This document shows positions 21,112-32,688 of a stretch of 64,000 bases of DNA, in pieces (position 1 is the stretch's first letter; each line of letters begins with the position of its first letter). Source of the DNA: Achatina immaculata (Eukaryota > Mollusca > Gastropoda > Stylommatophora > Achatinidae); assembly GCA_009760885.1 (NCBI GenBank), contig CM019716.1:5804438-5868437 (forward strand), in the 5' to 3' direction. The notes under the pieces were generated by a model, which saw only the letters and a program-made list of their open reading frames with translations, was not told where the DNA came from and made no database searches. A program made the position numbers and the translations under genes.

Positions 21112-22505
21112 ACATTTTTCTAATAAACCACATTTCTGCTGCTTCCAATAATTTTTGTGCAGACTTGCCTATTGTCCATGATTCACTTCCATATAACAAG
21201 ATAGGTTCAATATAGCATTTTAGAACTCGTTTTCTAACATTCATTGATAAGGATGTGTTGGCTAATATGTTTCTCATTCTCTGAAATGCAGTCTTTGCTT
21301 GGTCTATTCTGTTCCTAATTTCTGTTCTGCATCTCCCATCTGAAGTTATTACTGCTCCAAGGTATTTGAATTTCTGCACCTCCTTTAGATTAGTTCCATT
21401 TAATATTATACTGCATGTTGGTGGATTCTGTTTCTTAGATATAACCATAGTCTCTGTCTTTTTGATGTTCAAAGTAAGGCCTTTCTGTTCACTTTCTTTG
21501 GCGACTTTATCCAAGAGATTTTTCATGTCTTGTTGGTTCTCAGCTATCAGTACTGTGTCATCAGCATACCGAAGGTTGTTAATATTGTATCCTCCAATTT
21601 TTATGCCTGGTTCTGTGATGATTGTTCTTAGAATATTCTCGCTATACAGAGATAAAAGGTCTGGAGATAGTACACATCCTTGTCGCACCCCTTGTTTTAT
21701 AGGCTGATATTTTCCAGTTCTATTTTCAACTCGAACTGCTGCTTCTTGCTGCCAGTATAGATGTTTTACAATCCTCAGGTCTTTGCCGTCTATACTGATG
21801 TCTTCAAACATTTTAATAATTTCATTATGTTTCACCTTGTCGAATGCTTTGGTGTAATCAATGAAGCATAAGTAAAGATCTTTCTGTACTTCTAAAGCTC
21901 TTTCTGTTAGTGTTTGTAAAGCATAAATGGCATTGTGCTTTCCCTTTCCTTCAACAAATCCAAACTGTTCATCTGCTATTTCCATGTTTATCTTTTTCCT
22001 TGTTTTTCTCATAATAATTCTCAGAAGTAGCTTCGTTATCTAAGCATAAATATGAAAATCAGGATATTTAAGAGTAATGTTCTAAGTGTACTACTCTATG
22101 GAAGGGAATGCTGGAAAATCACCAAAACAATAGAAAACAAGTTGAATCCTTTCCAGACTAAATGTTTACGAAGAATTAGAAAAACATTTTGGCCAAACAC
22201 CATAAGAAATAACATCTTATTAGCAGAAATGCAGATGAAACCACTGACAACAATTATTGAGGAAAGACGCTGGCGATGGTTGGGACATGTGCTCCGAATG
22301 ACTGACAACTCACTACCAAAAATAGCACTAAGATGGACACCACAGGGGAACAGAAGTAAGGGTAGACCAAAAGAGACATGGAGAAGAACAACAGAAAGGA
22401 TGTTGAGCAATAGAGGGCTCACCTGGGCAAGAGCAGAAAAAAGGCGAAGGACAGGCATTTGTGGAAAACCCTTGCGGAAGCCCAATGTGCCCTGGGCACT
22501 TAAGG

Positions 22506-22551
<46 letters not shown>

Positions 22552-22965
22552 CGTTATGTGAAAAGAGAGGCTGACAGTTCGGTGGTCATCACAATCTTTT
22601 GCACCTGGTTTCTTTGGTAGTGCTATAAACGTGGATTTAATCAAGTCACTGGGAATATAACCACTGTTGTAAATGTCATTCAGTAACTTTTTTATTATTT
22701 TTATTCCTGTCTCCTCTAGTGCCTCTATTTCTTTTATTGCTATATTATCAGGCCCAGTTGCTTTTCCTTTCTTCATGTGTTTGATGGCATCTATGATTTC
22801 ATCTTCAAGTATTGGTGGTCCATCATAGTTTTCTGTATCTGGTGTTAATTCTGATCTTTCTTTTCCATATAGCTCACGTTATACTCTGTCCACTTGTCCA
22901 CAATGTCTTCTGTTCTCATTAACATTTTACCTTCTTTTGATTTCAGGCATCATGTTGTACATTTT
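21112..22965 (-). mobile_element. LINE D second copy (duplicate), lacking its 3' end
   Basis: Duplicate of 18801-20661. It lacks the LINE D C-terminus because the duplication breakpoint lies inside the element. The minus-strand frame therefore reads from LINE D (ending MWFIRKM) into the 24-bp array as SLCYSYSLLCVTPT, a chimeric frame (22012-20954) with no likely function. Confidence 0.88.
22040..22546 (+). mobile_element. LINE A second copy (duplicate)
   Basis: Same insertion as 19729-20241, carried along in the duplication, with the target duplication agcttcgttat at 22029-22039 and 22547-22557. The GA tail is 6 bp shorter. Confidence 0.9.
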
Positions 22966-23272
22966 GTACGTGCATTACAAATATATAAAGAGCAGTTCTA
23001 AATATGAACGAAAAACTACTACATATGGCCTCGTATAAAATAATTCAGTAACATATGGAAATCAAACATACGACGAGGTTATTTCACATTCTCATACATA
23101 GACCACACACCGAGGATGATGGTGTGTTGGTGATGACGATGGGCTCTCTCTCTCTCTCTCTCTCTCTGTCTCCTTCTGTGTGTGTATGTGTGTGTGCTGC
23201 TTATGCTAAAATTTCTCAAAGGCGGATTGCATATGTGGAGAATCTGTCATCACTCATTCAGTCAGCAGAGAA

Positions 23273-24665
23273 CAAAGAAGGCTGTAGGAGTAACACAAAG
23301 AAGGTTGTAGGAGTAACACAAAGAAGGTTGTAGGAGTAACACAAGAAGGTTGTAGGAGTAACACAAGAAGACTGTAGGAGTAACACAAGAAGGCTGTAGG
23401 AGTAACACAAAGAAGGTTGTAGGAGTAACACAAAGAAGGTTGTAGGAGTAACACAAAGAAGGCTGTAGGAGTAACACAAAGAAGGTTGTAGGAGTAACAC
23501 AAAGAAGGTTGTAGGAGTAACACAAAGAAGGCTGTAGGAGTAACACAAAGAAGGCTGTAGGAGTAACACAAAGAAGGTTGTAGGAGTAACACAAAGAAGG
23601 CTGTAGGAGTAACACAAAGAAGGTTGTAGGAGTAACACAAAGAAGGTAGGAGTAACACAAAGAAGGCTGTAGGAGTAACACAAGAAGGCTGTAGGAGTAA
23701 CACAAAGAAGGTTGTAGGAGTAACACAAAGAAGGCTGTAGGAGTAACACAAAGAAGGTTGTAGGAGTAACACAAAGAAGGCTGTAGGAGTAACACAAAGA
23801 AGGTTGTAGGAGTAACACAAAGAAGGTTGTAGGAGTAACACAAAGAAGGTTGTAGGAGTAACACAAAGAAGGTTGTAGGAGTAACACAAAGAAGGTTGTA
23901 GGAGTAACACAAAGAAGACTGTAGGAGTAACACAAAGAAGGTTGTAGGAGTAACACAAAGAAGACTGTAGGAGTAACACAAAGAAGGTTGTAGGAGTAAC
24001 ACAAAGAAGGTTGTAGGAGTAACACAAAGAAGGTTGTAGGAGTAACACAAAGAAGACTGTAGGAGTAACACAAAGAAGGTTGTAGGAGTAACACAAAGAA
24101 GACTGTAGGAGTAACACAAAGAAGGTTGTAGGAGTAACACAAAGAAGACTGTAGGAGTAACACAAAGAAGGTTGTAGGAGTAACACAAAGAAGGTTGTAG
24201 GAGTAACACAAAGAAGGTTGTAGGAGTAACACAAAGAAGGTTGTAGGAGTAACACAAAGAAGTTTGTAGGAGTAACACAAAGAAGACTGTAGGAGTAACA
24301 CAAAGAAGGCTGTAGGAGTAACACAAAGAAGGCTGTAGGAGTAACACAAAGAAGGTTGTAGGAGTAACACAAAGAAGGTTGTAGGAGTAACACAAAGAAG
24401 GTTGTAGGAGTAACACAAAGAAGGTTGTAGGAGTAACACAACGAAGGTTGTAGGAGTAACACAAAGAAGGCTGTAGGAGTAACACAAAGAAGGTTGTAGG
24501 AGTAAAACAAAGAAGACTGTAGGAGTAACACAAAGAAGGCTGTAGGAGTAACACAAAGAAGGCTGTAGGAGTAACACAAAGAAGGCTGTAGGAGTAACAC
24601 AAAGAAGGCTGTAGGAGTAACACAAAGAAGGCTGTAGGAGTAACACAAAGAAGGCTGTAGGAGTA
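23273..24665. repeat. 24-bp minisatellite, about 58 copies
   Basis: Expansion of the unit caaagaaggYtgtaggagta plus acac, with a few copies shortened by 1-4 bp. The period of 24 keeps three minus-strand frames open for up to 623 codons, repeating SLCYSYNLLCVTPTTFFVLL. These are read-through, not a protein gene. Confidence 0.95.
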
Positions 24666-24667
24666 GC

Positions 24668-24760
24668 AGCATCGTTATCTGGGTCAGAGCCGGCCAAGAC
24701 ATTGTCCCATCTCTCAGTAGTACTCCCAATAGCAGGTTTATGTGCTTCGTCAGGTTGGAT
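24668..24760 (+). repeat. Dispersed repeat family Z, fragment
   Basis: Carries gagccggccaagacattgtc, ccatctctcagtagtactcc and aatagcagg, matching the central part of family Z at 46510-46580. Truncated on both sides by arrays. Confidence 0.45.
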
Positions 24761-24763
24761 AGC

Positions 24764-25070
24764 AGGGTATAACTTGTTCTGATCCCCGTAATGTAGGGTA
24801 TAACTTGTCCTGGTCCCCGTGTTGTAGGGTATAACTTGTCTTGGTCCATGTGATGTAGGGTATAACTTGTCGTGGTCCCCGTGATGTAGGGTATAACTTG
24901 TCCTGGTCCCTGTGATATAGGGTATAACTTGTCCAAGTCCATGTGATGTAGGGTATAACTTGACCTGGTCTCCGTGATGTAGTGTATGACTTGACCTGGT
25001 CCCCGTGATGTAGTGTATAACTTGTCCTGGTCCCCGTGATGTAGTGTATGACATGACCTGGTCCCGTGGT
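24764..25070. repeat. 31-bp tandem repeat, about 10 copies
   Basis: The unit contains gggtataacttgtcctggtc then cccgtgatgta, with diverged variants to the right (tagtgtatgacttgacc). Confidence 0.9.
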
Positions 25071-25211
25071 GTTAGGTAGAAGTTGACTAAATGCTCATGC
25101 TGTCTGTTGTACAATATTGTGAGCCCCATAACTGATATTTTGTTGTGGAGATCTGTGCTTTTTTATGTGATCACAGGAGTCGTGTAAGTAGTAGGTCTTT
25201 CTTTCTTCTAG

Positions 25212-25330
25212 GAGCCCCACACTGTCATTCGGAGCGTCGCAACACCTCCATGGAGCCTAGTTTGAGAACCAGAGAAAAGGATAGAGAGTTATACGATCTT
25301 AATCTAACTGGGAGAAGGTGGAATATGTGA
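25212..25330 (+). other. Candidate terminal exon (weak)
   Basis: A strong pyrimidine-rich acceptor (tctttctttcttctag, ending 25211) is followed by an open frame, GAPHCHSERRNTSMEPSLRT and 19 further residues, then TGA at 25328-25330. No upstream exon or homology was recognised. Confidence 0.2.
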
Positions 25331-26450
25331 TTATAATTGGGGTAGAGAGATTGTAATTTGATGGCGTGTGGAGGTTCTGAACTATGTGTTACAAGTAGAA
25401 AGGACTGGAACTTAGTGCAGAGGGAATATGACTATGGAAGGGGCTAATGTTAGGTGTAGCTGAATTTCGATTTCAAACCGTGTGGTTCCAGCATCAAATA
25501 TTCCTGAATGTAGCGGTTCTAAAGCGCTAAACGGCTTCTATCATCAGCGTGACATTGTTTGATGGCTGTTACCAGGTGATTTCTGTGGTTGGGGCCATTG
25601 AAATGATTAGGGACTGGCTTCGAAGCATGCCGGGTGATATCATACAAATGTTTCTTCAAAAGTCCGATTCCTCCATCCGCTGTGGGAATTAATAGAAACC
25701 ACCAATTTAGCTTACTCCCCATCTGATTTCTCTCATGCACAACAAGACTTTCACTGAAGCATCAGCTATATAGATCTAGATTCGCTGCTGCAGGAAAATC
25801 CTAAATCAAGGGTGATAATCCAAGTGCGAAAGCTTGGCTTCGGGTTCTCATTTGACGCGGGTTATCTGTCCTCGTATAGTGTTTCTGTCAAGCCTGGCCC
25901 ATATATTTTCTGTTGGCTGTACGTCTTCCCTGCCTGTCTGTGGGTTGTCCTTATATATTGGTGACTGCTAATATCCAAACGCCCCCAGAGATCAACATAC
26001 AGCCTTTTTCCTCGAAGGTGCACCAGTATTACGAAAATCAAGTCGAAGAACGCGTAATAATCATATTACGGCACAGAAGCTCTTATGGGTTCATGTGTTA
26101 GTGTCCATATTTCCCTCGAGCACTAGATTGTGATGTGGTCAGACTTTTCTGTCTCAGCGCCAGAAGGAGCCGGATATGAAATTTTGTGACCGGGGCGCTT
26201 CGTGTCCGGCTTCAGTCATCGAGCCAGAATATAATCCACATAACGAAGGGATGAAAGTGAACTTACAGTATAGTTTATGTTGCAGGGTTTACTTTTTTTA
26301 AATGAAAATATATGCTCCATAAATGCTCTATCATAAACCCACAGTGGAAGATAGGAAGTTTCCTTGCGTCTTTTTTGTTTTCGAGTAGAGTTGGGATCTT
26401 GTGAATAGAAGGACAACTGAAATCTCGTCTGTTATTACTTTCTGATTCAT
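25331..26450. other. Unique DNA, no supported gene
   Basis: Open frames at 25519-25740, 25913-26101 and 26216-26416 have no recognised domain. No arrays. Confidence 0.4.
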
Positions 26451-26740
26451 TTCTTTTAGCTTTATTCTCCGCTAAAATATTCTAGCGCTTCTTTTTGCTA
26501 AAATCCTCCAGACTTACTTTCCACCAAAATCTTCCACCCCTACTTCAAACCAAAATTCTCTACCACTAATTTCCGCTAAAATACTTTATAGCTACTTCCG
26601 CTAAAATACTTTATAGCTACTTCCGCTAAAATACTTTATAGCTACTTCCGCTAAAATACTTTATAGCTACTTCCGCTAAAATACTTTATAGCTACTTCCG
26701 CTAAAATACTTTATAGCTACTTCCGCTAAAATATTTAGCG
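26451..26740. repeat. Diverged ~26-bp repeats with a 25-bp homogeneous core
   Basis: 26451-26570 holds diverged copies of a motif with cYaaaatMYtctagcgctt. At about 26570-26740 a 25-bp version (gctacttccgctaaaatact plus ttata) is repeated about 6 times without change. Confidence 0.85.
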
Positions 26741-27900
26741 CTTCCTTTTACTAAACTTTCTACTGCCACGTTCCACTAAAACCCGTTAACATTATTTTTT
26801 TAAACTAAAACCTCTAGCGCTACTTGTCACTAAAACCCGTTAACATTATTTTTTTAAACTAAAACCTCTAGCGCTACTTGATACTAAAACCTGTTAACAT
26901 TATTTTTAAACTAAAGCCTCTAGAGCTACTTGATACTAAAACCTGTTAACATTATTTTTTAAACTAAAACCTCTAGCGCTACTTGATACTAAAACCTGTT
27001 AACATTATTTTTTAAACTAAAGCCTCTAGAGCTACTTGATACTAAAACCTGTTAACATTATTTTTAAACTAAAGCCTCTAGAGCTACTTGATACTAAAAC
27101 CCGTTAACATTATTTTTTTAAACTAAAACCTCTAGCGCTACTTGTCACTAAAACCCGTTAACATTATTTTTTTAAACTAAAACCTCTAGCGCTACTTGTC
27201 ACTAAAACCTGTTAACATAATTTTTTTAAACTAAAACCTCTAGCGCTACTTGTCACTAAAACCCGTTAACATTATTTTTTAAACTAAAGCCTCTAGAGCT
27301 ACTTGATACTAAAACCTGTTAACATTATTTTTTAAACTAAAACCTCTAGCGCTACTTGATACTAAAACCTGTTAACATTATTTTTTAAACTAAAACCTCT
27401 AGCGCTACTTGATACTAAAACCTGTTAACATTATTTTTTAAACTAAAGCCTCTAGCGCTACTTGATACTAAAACCTGTTAACATTATTTTTTAAACTAAA
27501 GCCTCTAGCGCTACTTGATACTAAAACCTGTTAACATTATTTTTTAAACTAAAACCTCTAGCGCTACTTGATACTAAAACCTGTTAACATTTTTTTAAAC
27601 TAAAACCTCTAGCGCTACTTGATACTAAAACCTGTTAACATTATTTTTTAAACTAAAACCTCTAGCGCTACTTGATACTAAAACCTGTTAACATTATTTT
27701 TTAAACTAAAACCTCTAGAGCTACTTGATACTAAAACCTGTTAACATTATTTTTTAAACTAAAACCTCTAGCGCTACTTGATACTAAAACCTGTTAACAT
27801 TATTTTTTAAACTAAAACCTCTAGCGCTACTTGATACTAAAACCTGTTAACATTATTTTTTAAACTAAAACCTCTAGCGCTACTTGCCACTAAAATCCTC
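26741..27900. repeat. 53-bp minisatellite (dimer of a ~26-bp motif), about 21 copies
   Basis: Each 53-bp unit has two related halves: ctaaaacctctagcgctact plus tgata, and ctaaaacctgttaacattat plus a T run. Length variation is mostly in the T run (5-7 bases). Diverged single motifs continue to about 27945. Confidence 0.92.
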
Positions 27901-28283
27901 CACAGCAATTTTCCAGTAAAATCTTCTAGTGCTGTTCTTCTCCGCAACCCACTGGAAAGTTCACATGTTATTTCTAGTGCTCTGGTCGTGTCACATTCCA
28001 GTCAAAGTCCTCTCCCACAAAAGTCTGCACAAGATGACGGGCTTTCTCAGGACCACGTGGCTGCAGATTTAGCATGACCAACTTTTTTTTTTTGAAAGCT
28101 GAAGAAGAAGAAGGGTCAAAGTCCTGGCTGCTCTACAGGTGGAAATGTTACCAGAACCTGCAAGAAGCTCTTGTCCACCGCCATGTTGCTGAGAACTTCG
28201 GGGAAGATTGTCTTTAGAGACAGCAAGGTCTTGCAGCAGAAGCAACTGCTGAAAACGTTTTGGCTGAATCACAGGGTCATCTT

Positions 28284-28592
28284 AGTTGTACAACAATATC
28301 ATGATACTATTCAAGATACAACAATGTCATGACACTGTTCAAGATACAACAATGTCATGATACTGTTCAAGATACAACAATGTCATGACACTGTTCAAGA
28401 TACAACAATGTCATGATACTGTTCAAGATACAACAATGTCATGATACTGTTCAAGATACAACAATATCATGATACTGTTCAAGATACAACAATGTCATGA
28501 TACTGTCCAAGATACAACAATATCATGATACTGTTCAAGATACAACAATGTCATGATACTGTTCAAGATACAACAATGTCATGATACTGTTC
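28284..28592. repeat. 28-bp tandem repeat, about 11 copies
   Basis: The unit contains caagatacaacaatgtcatg then atactgtt, with a few g/a and t/c variants. Confidence 0.92.
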
Positions 28593-28905
28593 AGTTCATG
28601 TACATCTTCTGTCACGATGCTGTGTCAATCAGCTGACACTATTAGTAGCTGCAGTATCTAACAAAAGTTATACAAATTTAGCTAATTTCCTTGAGGAAAG
28701 ATTTACTTTGTTGTTCCCATAGAAGTTTGTTATTTAAAAGCTAAAAACATAAAGTAGTAAAACAAAAGTTGTCTTACAAACAGTAATGTACGAGTTTTAA
28801 CCCGTTTTGTATAAAATTGCATGCCCCCTTGACCTTTTTTCACAATTTTCGTTAAACATATCACACAAACGACTCTGCTAAATTCTACAAGTAAAATATT
28901 AGGGA

Positions 28906-28964
<59 letters not shown>

Positions 28965-29640
28965 TGAACCTTAAGTGCCCAGGGCACATGGGGCTTCCGC
29001 AAGGGTTTTCCACAAATGCCTGTCCTTTGCCTTTTTTTTTTCTGCTCTTGCCCAGGTGAGCCCTCTATTGCTCAACATCCTTTCTGTTGTTCTTCTCCAT
29101 GTCTCTTTTGGTCTACCCTTACTTCTGCTCCCCTGTGGTGTCCATCTTAGTGCTGTTTTTGGTAGTGAGTTGTCAGTCATTCGGAGCACATGTCCCAACC
29201 ATCGCCAGCGTCTTTCCTCAATAATTGTTGTCAGTGGCTTCATCTGCATCTCTGCCAACAAGATGTTATTTCTTATGGTGTTTGGCCAAAATATTTTTCT
29301 AATTCTTTGTAAACTTTTAGTCTGGAAAGGATTCAACTTGTTTTCTACAGTTTTTGGTGATTTTGCAGTATTCACTCCCATAGAGTAGTAAAATTAGAAC
29401 ATTACCCTTAAATATCCTGATTTTCATCTCCGTGCTTAGTTTTTTAGATATAGTCTGCAGCATTGCAAAAGCCTGGTTTGCTCTAGTAAGTCTGCTGTTG
29501 ATGTCCTCTGTGCTGTCTCCATTTTCTACTATTTTACTGCCAAGGTATACAAATTCGTTGACCTCCTCCACTAACTTGCTATCTACTCTCAGTACATTTC
29601 TGTTGTTCACATTTTGCTTCATTAACTTTATTAGCAGGAA
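28906..29640 (-). mobile_element. LINE family A, longest copy, with (CT)n at its 3' end
   Basis: The minus strand encodes the C-terminal region (VEEVNEFVYLGSKIVENGDS, KKLSTEMKIRIFKGNVLILL, then GHVLRMTDNSLPKTALRW and RPKETWRRTTERMLSNRG, ending APCALGT). One frameshift lies near 29320-29380. The 3' tail is about 54 bp of CT (GA on the element strand). Its 5' boundary near 29640 is approximate and I could not confirm a target duplication. Confidence 0.85.
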
Positions 29641-29696
29641 TATGGTATCATTAATTCAGAATAATAGTGAAAATGAGTATCTTAGCACAGATTAAC

Positions 29697-30011
29697 TCTT
29701 GGGTTGCCATTGAAATATGGGGATTTGGCTGGAGAGTATTTGAAATAGCAAATTCAATGCATCAGACACAACATTTAGTGTTTATATTGTTGTATGATTT
29801 TTTGTTGTTAGCGGTAGATATAGTTTATATATAGGCTAAAAGTGCTGTTAGTGGTAGAGTAGATATAGTTTATATGTAGGTCAGAGGTTTCTGCATTATA
29901 TTTTGTGGAGATTTTATTATGAATTGCTGGAAGATATTTTAGATAAATGAAGACAAATTGCACCTGCGGCAGTAAGCCATTGGAGGCTTGAAAGGCTGAA
30001 GTGAGACAGAC

Positions 30012-30048
<37 letters not shown>

Positions 30049-30158
30049 AAATGAGAAATAGAGAGAGAGAAAGAGAGGAAGAGAAAAAGATTAAGAGAGA
30101 GAGAGAGAGAGAAAGGGGGAGAGAAAGAGAGAGATAGAGGTAAAGAAAGAGAAGATTA

Positions 30159-30202
<44 letters not shown>

Positions 30203-30281
30203 GATGATATTTAAAAAAGTAAAGTTTTCCTTAGTGTTAAAAAATCAAAAGTAATGTCATTTAACTTATGTTCCTTACGTT

Positions 30282-30335
<54 letters not shown>

Positions 30336-30510
30336 TTTCTTTCTTTCTTTCTTTCTTCTTCAATTACTTAAAAATGAATTCTGGACTACCTTATAAAGTA
30401 TTTTTTCACATGAAACTAAACTTTTGACTGAGCAGTTTTACACACAAAAAATTATTCGCTTCACAGCGATTACCCTCAACAAAAAAGCGAAAAACGTCAT
30501 TTAAATCTGT
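29697..30510. other. Unique DNA with GA-rich and CTTT microsatellites
   Basis: An impure GA tract spans about 30010-30205 and a (CTTT)n tract about 30279-30359. The stretch 29800-29890 contains a short duplication (gtagatatagtttatat). The minus frame 30406-30603 has no recognised product. Confidence 0.7.
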
Positions 30511-30523
30511 GTAGCCATGTGAC

Positions 30524-30635
30524 ATATGGATGCATAAGCAGCAGGCTATCTTGCTCACAACCGAGAGGCCTACAGGAGTGTTGTTAAGGAGGCAAAGCTC
30601 CACAAGGGATGTGCAAATGAATGAATGAATGAATG
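30524..30635 (+). mobile_element. LINE family B, 112-bp 3'-end insertion
   Basis: Matches the last ~100 bp of LINE B (agcagcaggctatcttgctc, accgagaggcctacaggagt) and ends in (aatg)n. It is flanked by agccatgYgac at 30513-30523 and 30636-30646, an 11-bp target duplication with one mismatch. Confidence 0.82.
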
Positions 30636-30734
30636 AGCCATGCGACTACACAAGATGAATTCAATTTCCTTCCGGCGGTTTACAATCTTTCTGTTTGTCA
30701 GTCTTCCCCTTGTACATGATGTTTGTATCATCAG

Positions 30735-30838
30735 TAGGAGCTTGTTAGTATCATAGATACATCTTAGGAGCTTGTTAGTATCATAGATACATCATTGAAA
30801 CTTGCTAGTATCATTGATACATCTTATGGGCTTGTACA
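30735..30838. repeat. ~32-bp tandem repeat, 3-4 copies
   Basis: The unit contains gagcttgttagtatcataga then tacatct. Short and slightly diverged. Confidence 0.75.
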
Positions 30839-30948
30839 AATAGAATATGGTATGTCTTCTTTTTCAGTGCAGAGATATGGGTACTTGTACCTTGTTAATG
30901 TTTTTTTTTTTTTTGCTGCCAGGAAAGTGTGTCCATCATAAGAGCATT

Positions 30949-32234
30949 CGAGGGGTGACTGATAAGTTCTCGGCCTACGTACAACGGATTATTTGTGAAC
31001 AACTTAAAAAAAATTATTTCTCAACATAGTCCCTTTGCAAGTTTATGCACTTAGTTCAGCGATTCTGGAGCATACAGATCCCTTCTTTGTAAAAGTCAGC
31101 ATCTTGTATCAGTAGATAGTGGTCTACAGCATGAATGACGTCATCATCTGAAGCAAATTTGCGACCGCTGAGCTCCTTTTTGAGTTTGGTAAACAGGTAA
31201 TAGTCCGAAGGGGCCAAATCTGGGGAATAAGGAGGATGTTCAAGAAGCTGGAAGTTGCACTCATGAATGGCAGCCATTGCCACCACCGACTTGTGAACTG
31301 GAGCATTGTCTTGCTGAAAGATGACTCTTCTCGTCAATTTCCCTCGACTCTTTTCTTTTAGTTTGACCCGCAGTTGCTTCACAAGATTAGCGTTATAGGC
31401 CCCGGTGACTGTTCTGCCTTTTTGAAGATAGTCTACCAGATAGCACACCTTCTGAATACCAAAAGATGGAAGCCATCACTTTGCCTGCAGACAGAACCAC
31501 CCTTGCTTTCTTTGGAGGTGGGGATCCACGATGTTTCTACTGCTTTGACTGTTCTTTGCTTTCTGGTTGAAAATGATGAACTCATCCATAGTCACAAATT
31601 GCTGAAGAAACTTTGCAGGATCTGCAGAAAAATGTCCAACATTGTCTCTTGACATGTTGAGACGCTGTCGTTTGTGATCAGCTCCAAGAAGTTTCGTGAC
31701 TCATCGAGCAGAGACCTTTGTCATTTGAAGATCATTGTGAATAATGGCATGAACACGTTCCTGGGAGATGCCCGACTCAGTAGCAATGTACCGCTCAGTT
31801 AGTCGTCGATCCTTCATTATCATGTCATGGATTCTGCCGGTGGTTTCATCGGTGATTACCGTTCTTGGTCTTCCTGGACGGGGATCATCTTCCAGACTCT
31901 CCCTTCCATGTTTGAACTGAGCTGCCTATTTCTTCACTGTGCTGTAAGAAGGGGCACTCTCCCTTAAAGTCTCTACCATATCCTCATGGATCTCCTTCCA
32001 TGATAAGCCCTTGATGCAGAGGTAGCGAATGACTGCTCGATTAGAAATTTTATCCATTTTCTCAATTTCTGCCACCCTTTACAACTTCAGTAGCCTGGAA
32101 AAAAATTGACTGCTGTTAATTTGTTGAAACCTGGTGTTTAATCTTACATTAACCTGATCTACAAATGCACCTAATATCAACTGTGTGTTTCAAGTATTTG
32201 TACCTTAGGCTGAGAACTTATCAATCACCCCTCG
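30949..32234 (-). mobile_element. Mariner (DD34D) copy M1, full length but inactivated
   Basis: Terminal inverted repeats begin cgaggggtgaYtgataagtt and continue ctcggccta; the right end is followed by TA, while the left TA has become TT. The minus strand reads the transposase: the helix-turn-helix N-terminus (NRAVIRYLCIKGLSWKEIHE, PSYSTVKK then a stop near 31930), then HGRESLEDDPRPGRPRTV, then the core (QQDNAPVHKS ... PYSPDLAPSDYYLF). There are 34 residues between the second and third catalytic Asp, the DD34D signature. Stops and frameshifts show it is dead. Same family as 37876-39156. Confidence 0.9.
31056..31448 (-). pseudogene. Mariner M1 transposase, C-terminal open segment
   Basis: An open stretch of about 130 codons containing YLQKGRTVTGAYNANLVKQL, the second catalytic Asp in FQQDNAPVHKS, and the third in PDLAPSDYYLF, ending DADFYKEGICMLQNR. 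It is the C-terminal part of the M1 transposase. The first catalytic Asp region lies upstream in another frame (VTMDEFIIFN, usually TGDETW-like), so catalysis would not be possible. Confidence 0.85.
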
Positions 32235-32347
32235 TATGTCAGTGTTGCTAGTCTGGCACATGAAGATTGAGGTTTGACGGATTCTTCTTCTTCTTCTGAA
32301 CTTGCATTGAATGAGCATTATCAGCCCTGCCGGACACATTCTTGAAG

Positions 32348-32533
32348 ATTGTGCTGTGATGCAATGTATGTAAGATTGTGTTGTGATGCAGTGTATGTAA
32401 GATTGTGTTGTGATGCAGTGTATGTAAGATTGTGTTGTGATGCAATGTATGTAAAATTGTGTTGTGATGCAATGTATGTAAGATTGTGCTTTGATGCAAT
32501 GTATGCAAGATTGTATTGTGATGCAATATATGT
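32348..32533. repeat. 27-bp tandem repeat, about 7 copies
   Basis: The unit contains gattgtgttgtgatgcaatg then tatgtaa. It lies just outside mariner M1. The 27-bp period yields short read-through frames on both strands. Confidence 0.9.
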
Positions 32534-32688
32534 TTTCGCCGATGAAGGCCTTGAATATTGGAACCAGAGATTGGTTATGGATTTTCTATGAGATGATGTC
32601 AAATATTAACTGATAGACCTTGGAACTGATATTTTCTGCAGAAAAAGTCCCTTGTAAATAGAAAAAGGAATCATTGTTAAAATATCGA

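Larger units (their letters stand above)
18801..23414. repeat. 2.31-kb tandem segmental duplication
   Basis: 18801-21111 is repeated from 21112 at an offset of 2311 bp, falling to 2304 bp after a 6-bp shortening of the GA tail and a 1-bp deletion. The copies differ at only a few visible bases (for example caatgattt versus caataattt, and cacgcacc versus cacacacc). The junction fuses the 24-bp array of copy 1 to the interior of LINE D in copy 2. Both the LINE A insertion and its target duplication are duplicated. Confidence 0.92.

Noticed and set aside
23254..25129. Up to 623-codon minus frames of SLCYSYNLLCVTPTTFFVLL
   Set aside because: Read-through of the 24-bp minisatellite. Three frames are open at once, units of 20-23 bp shift among them, and there is no non-repeat domain.
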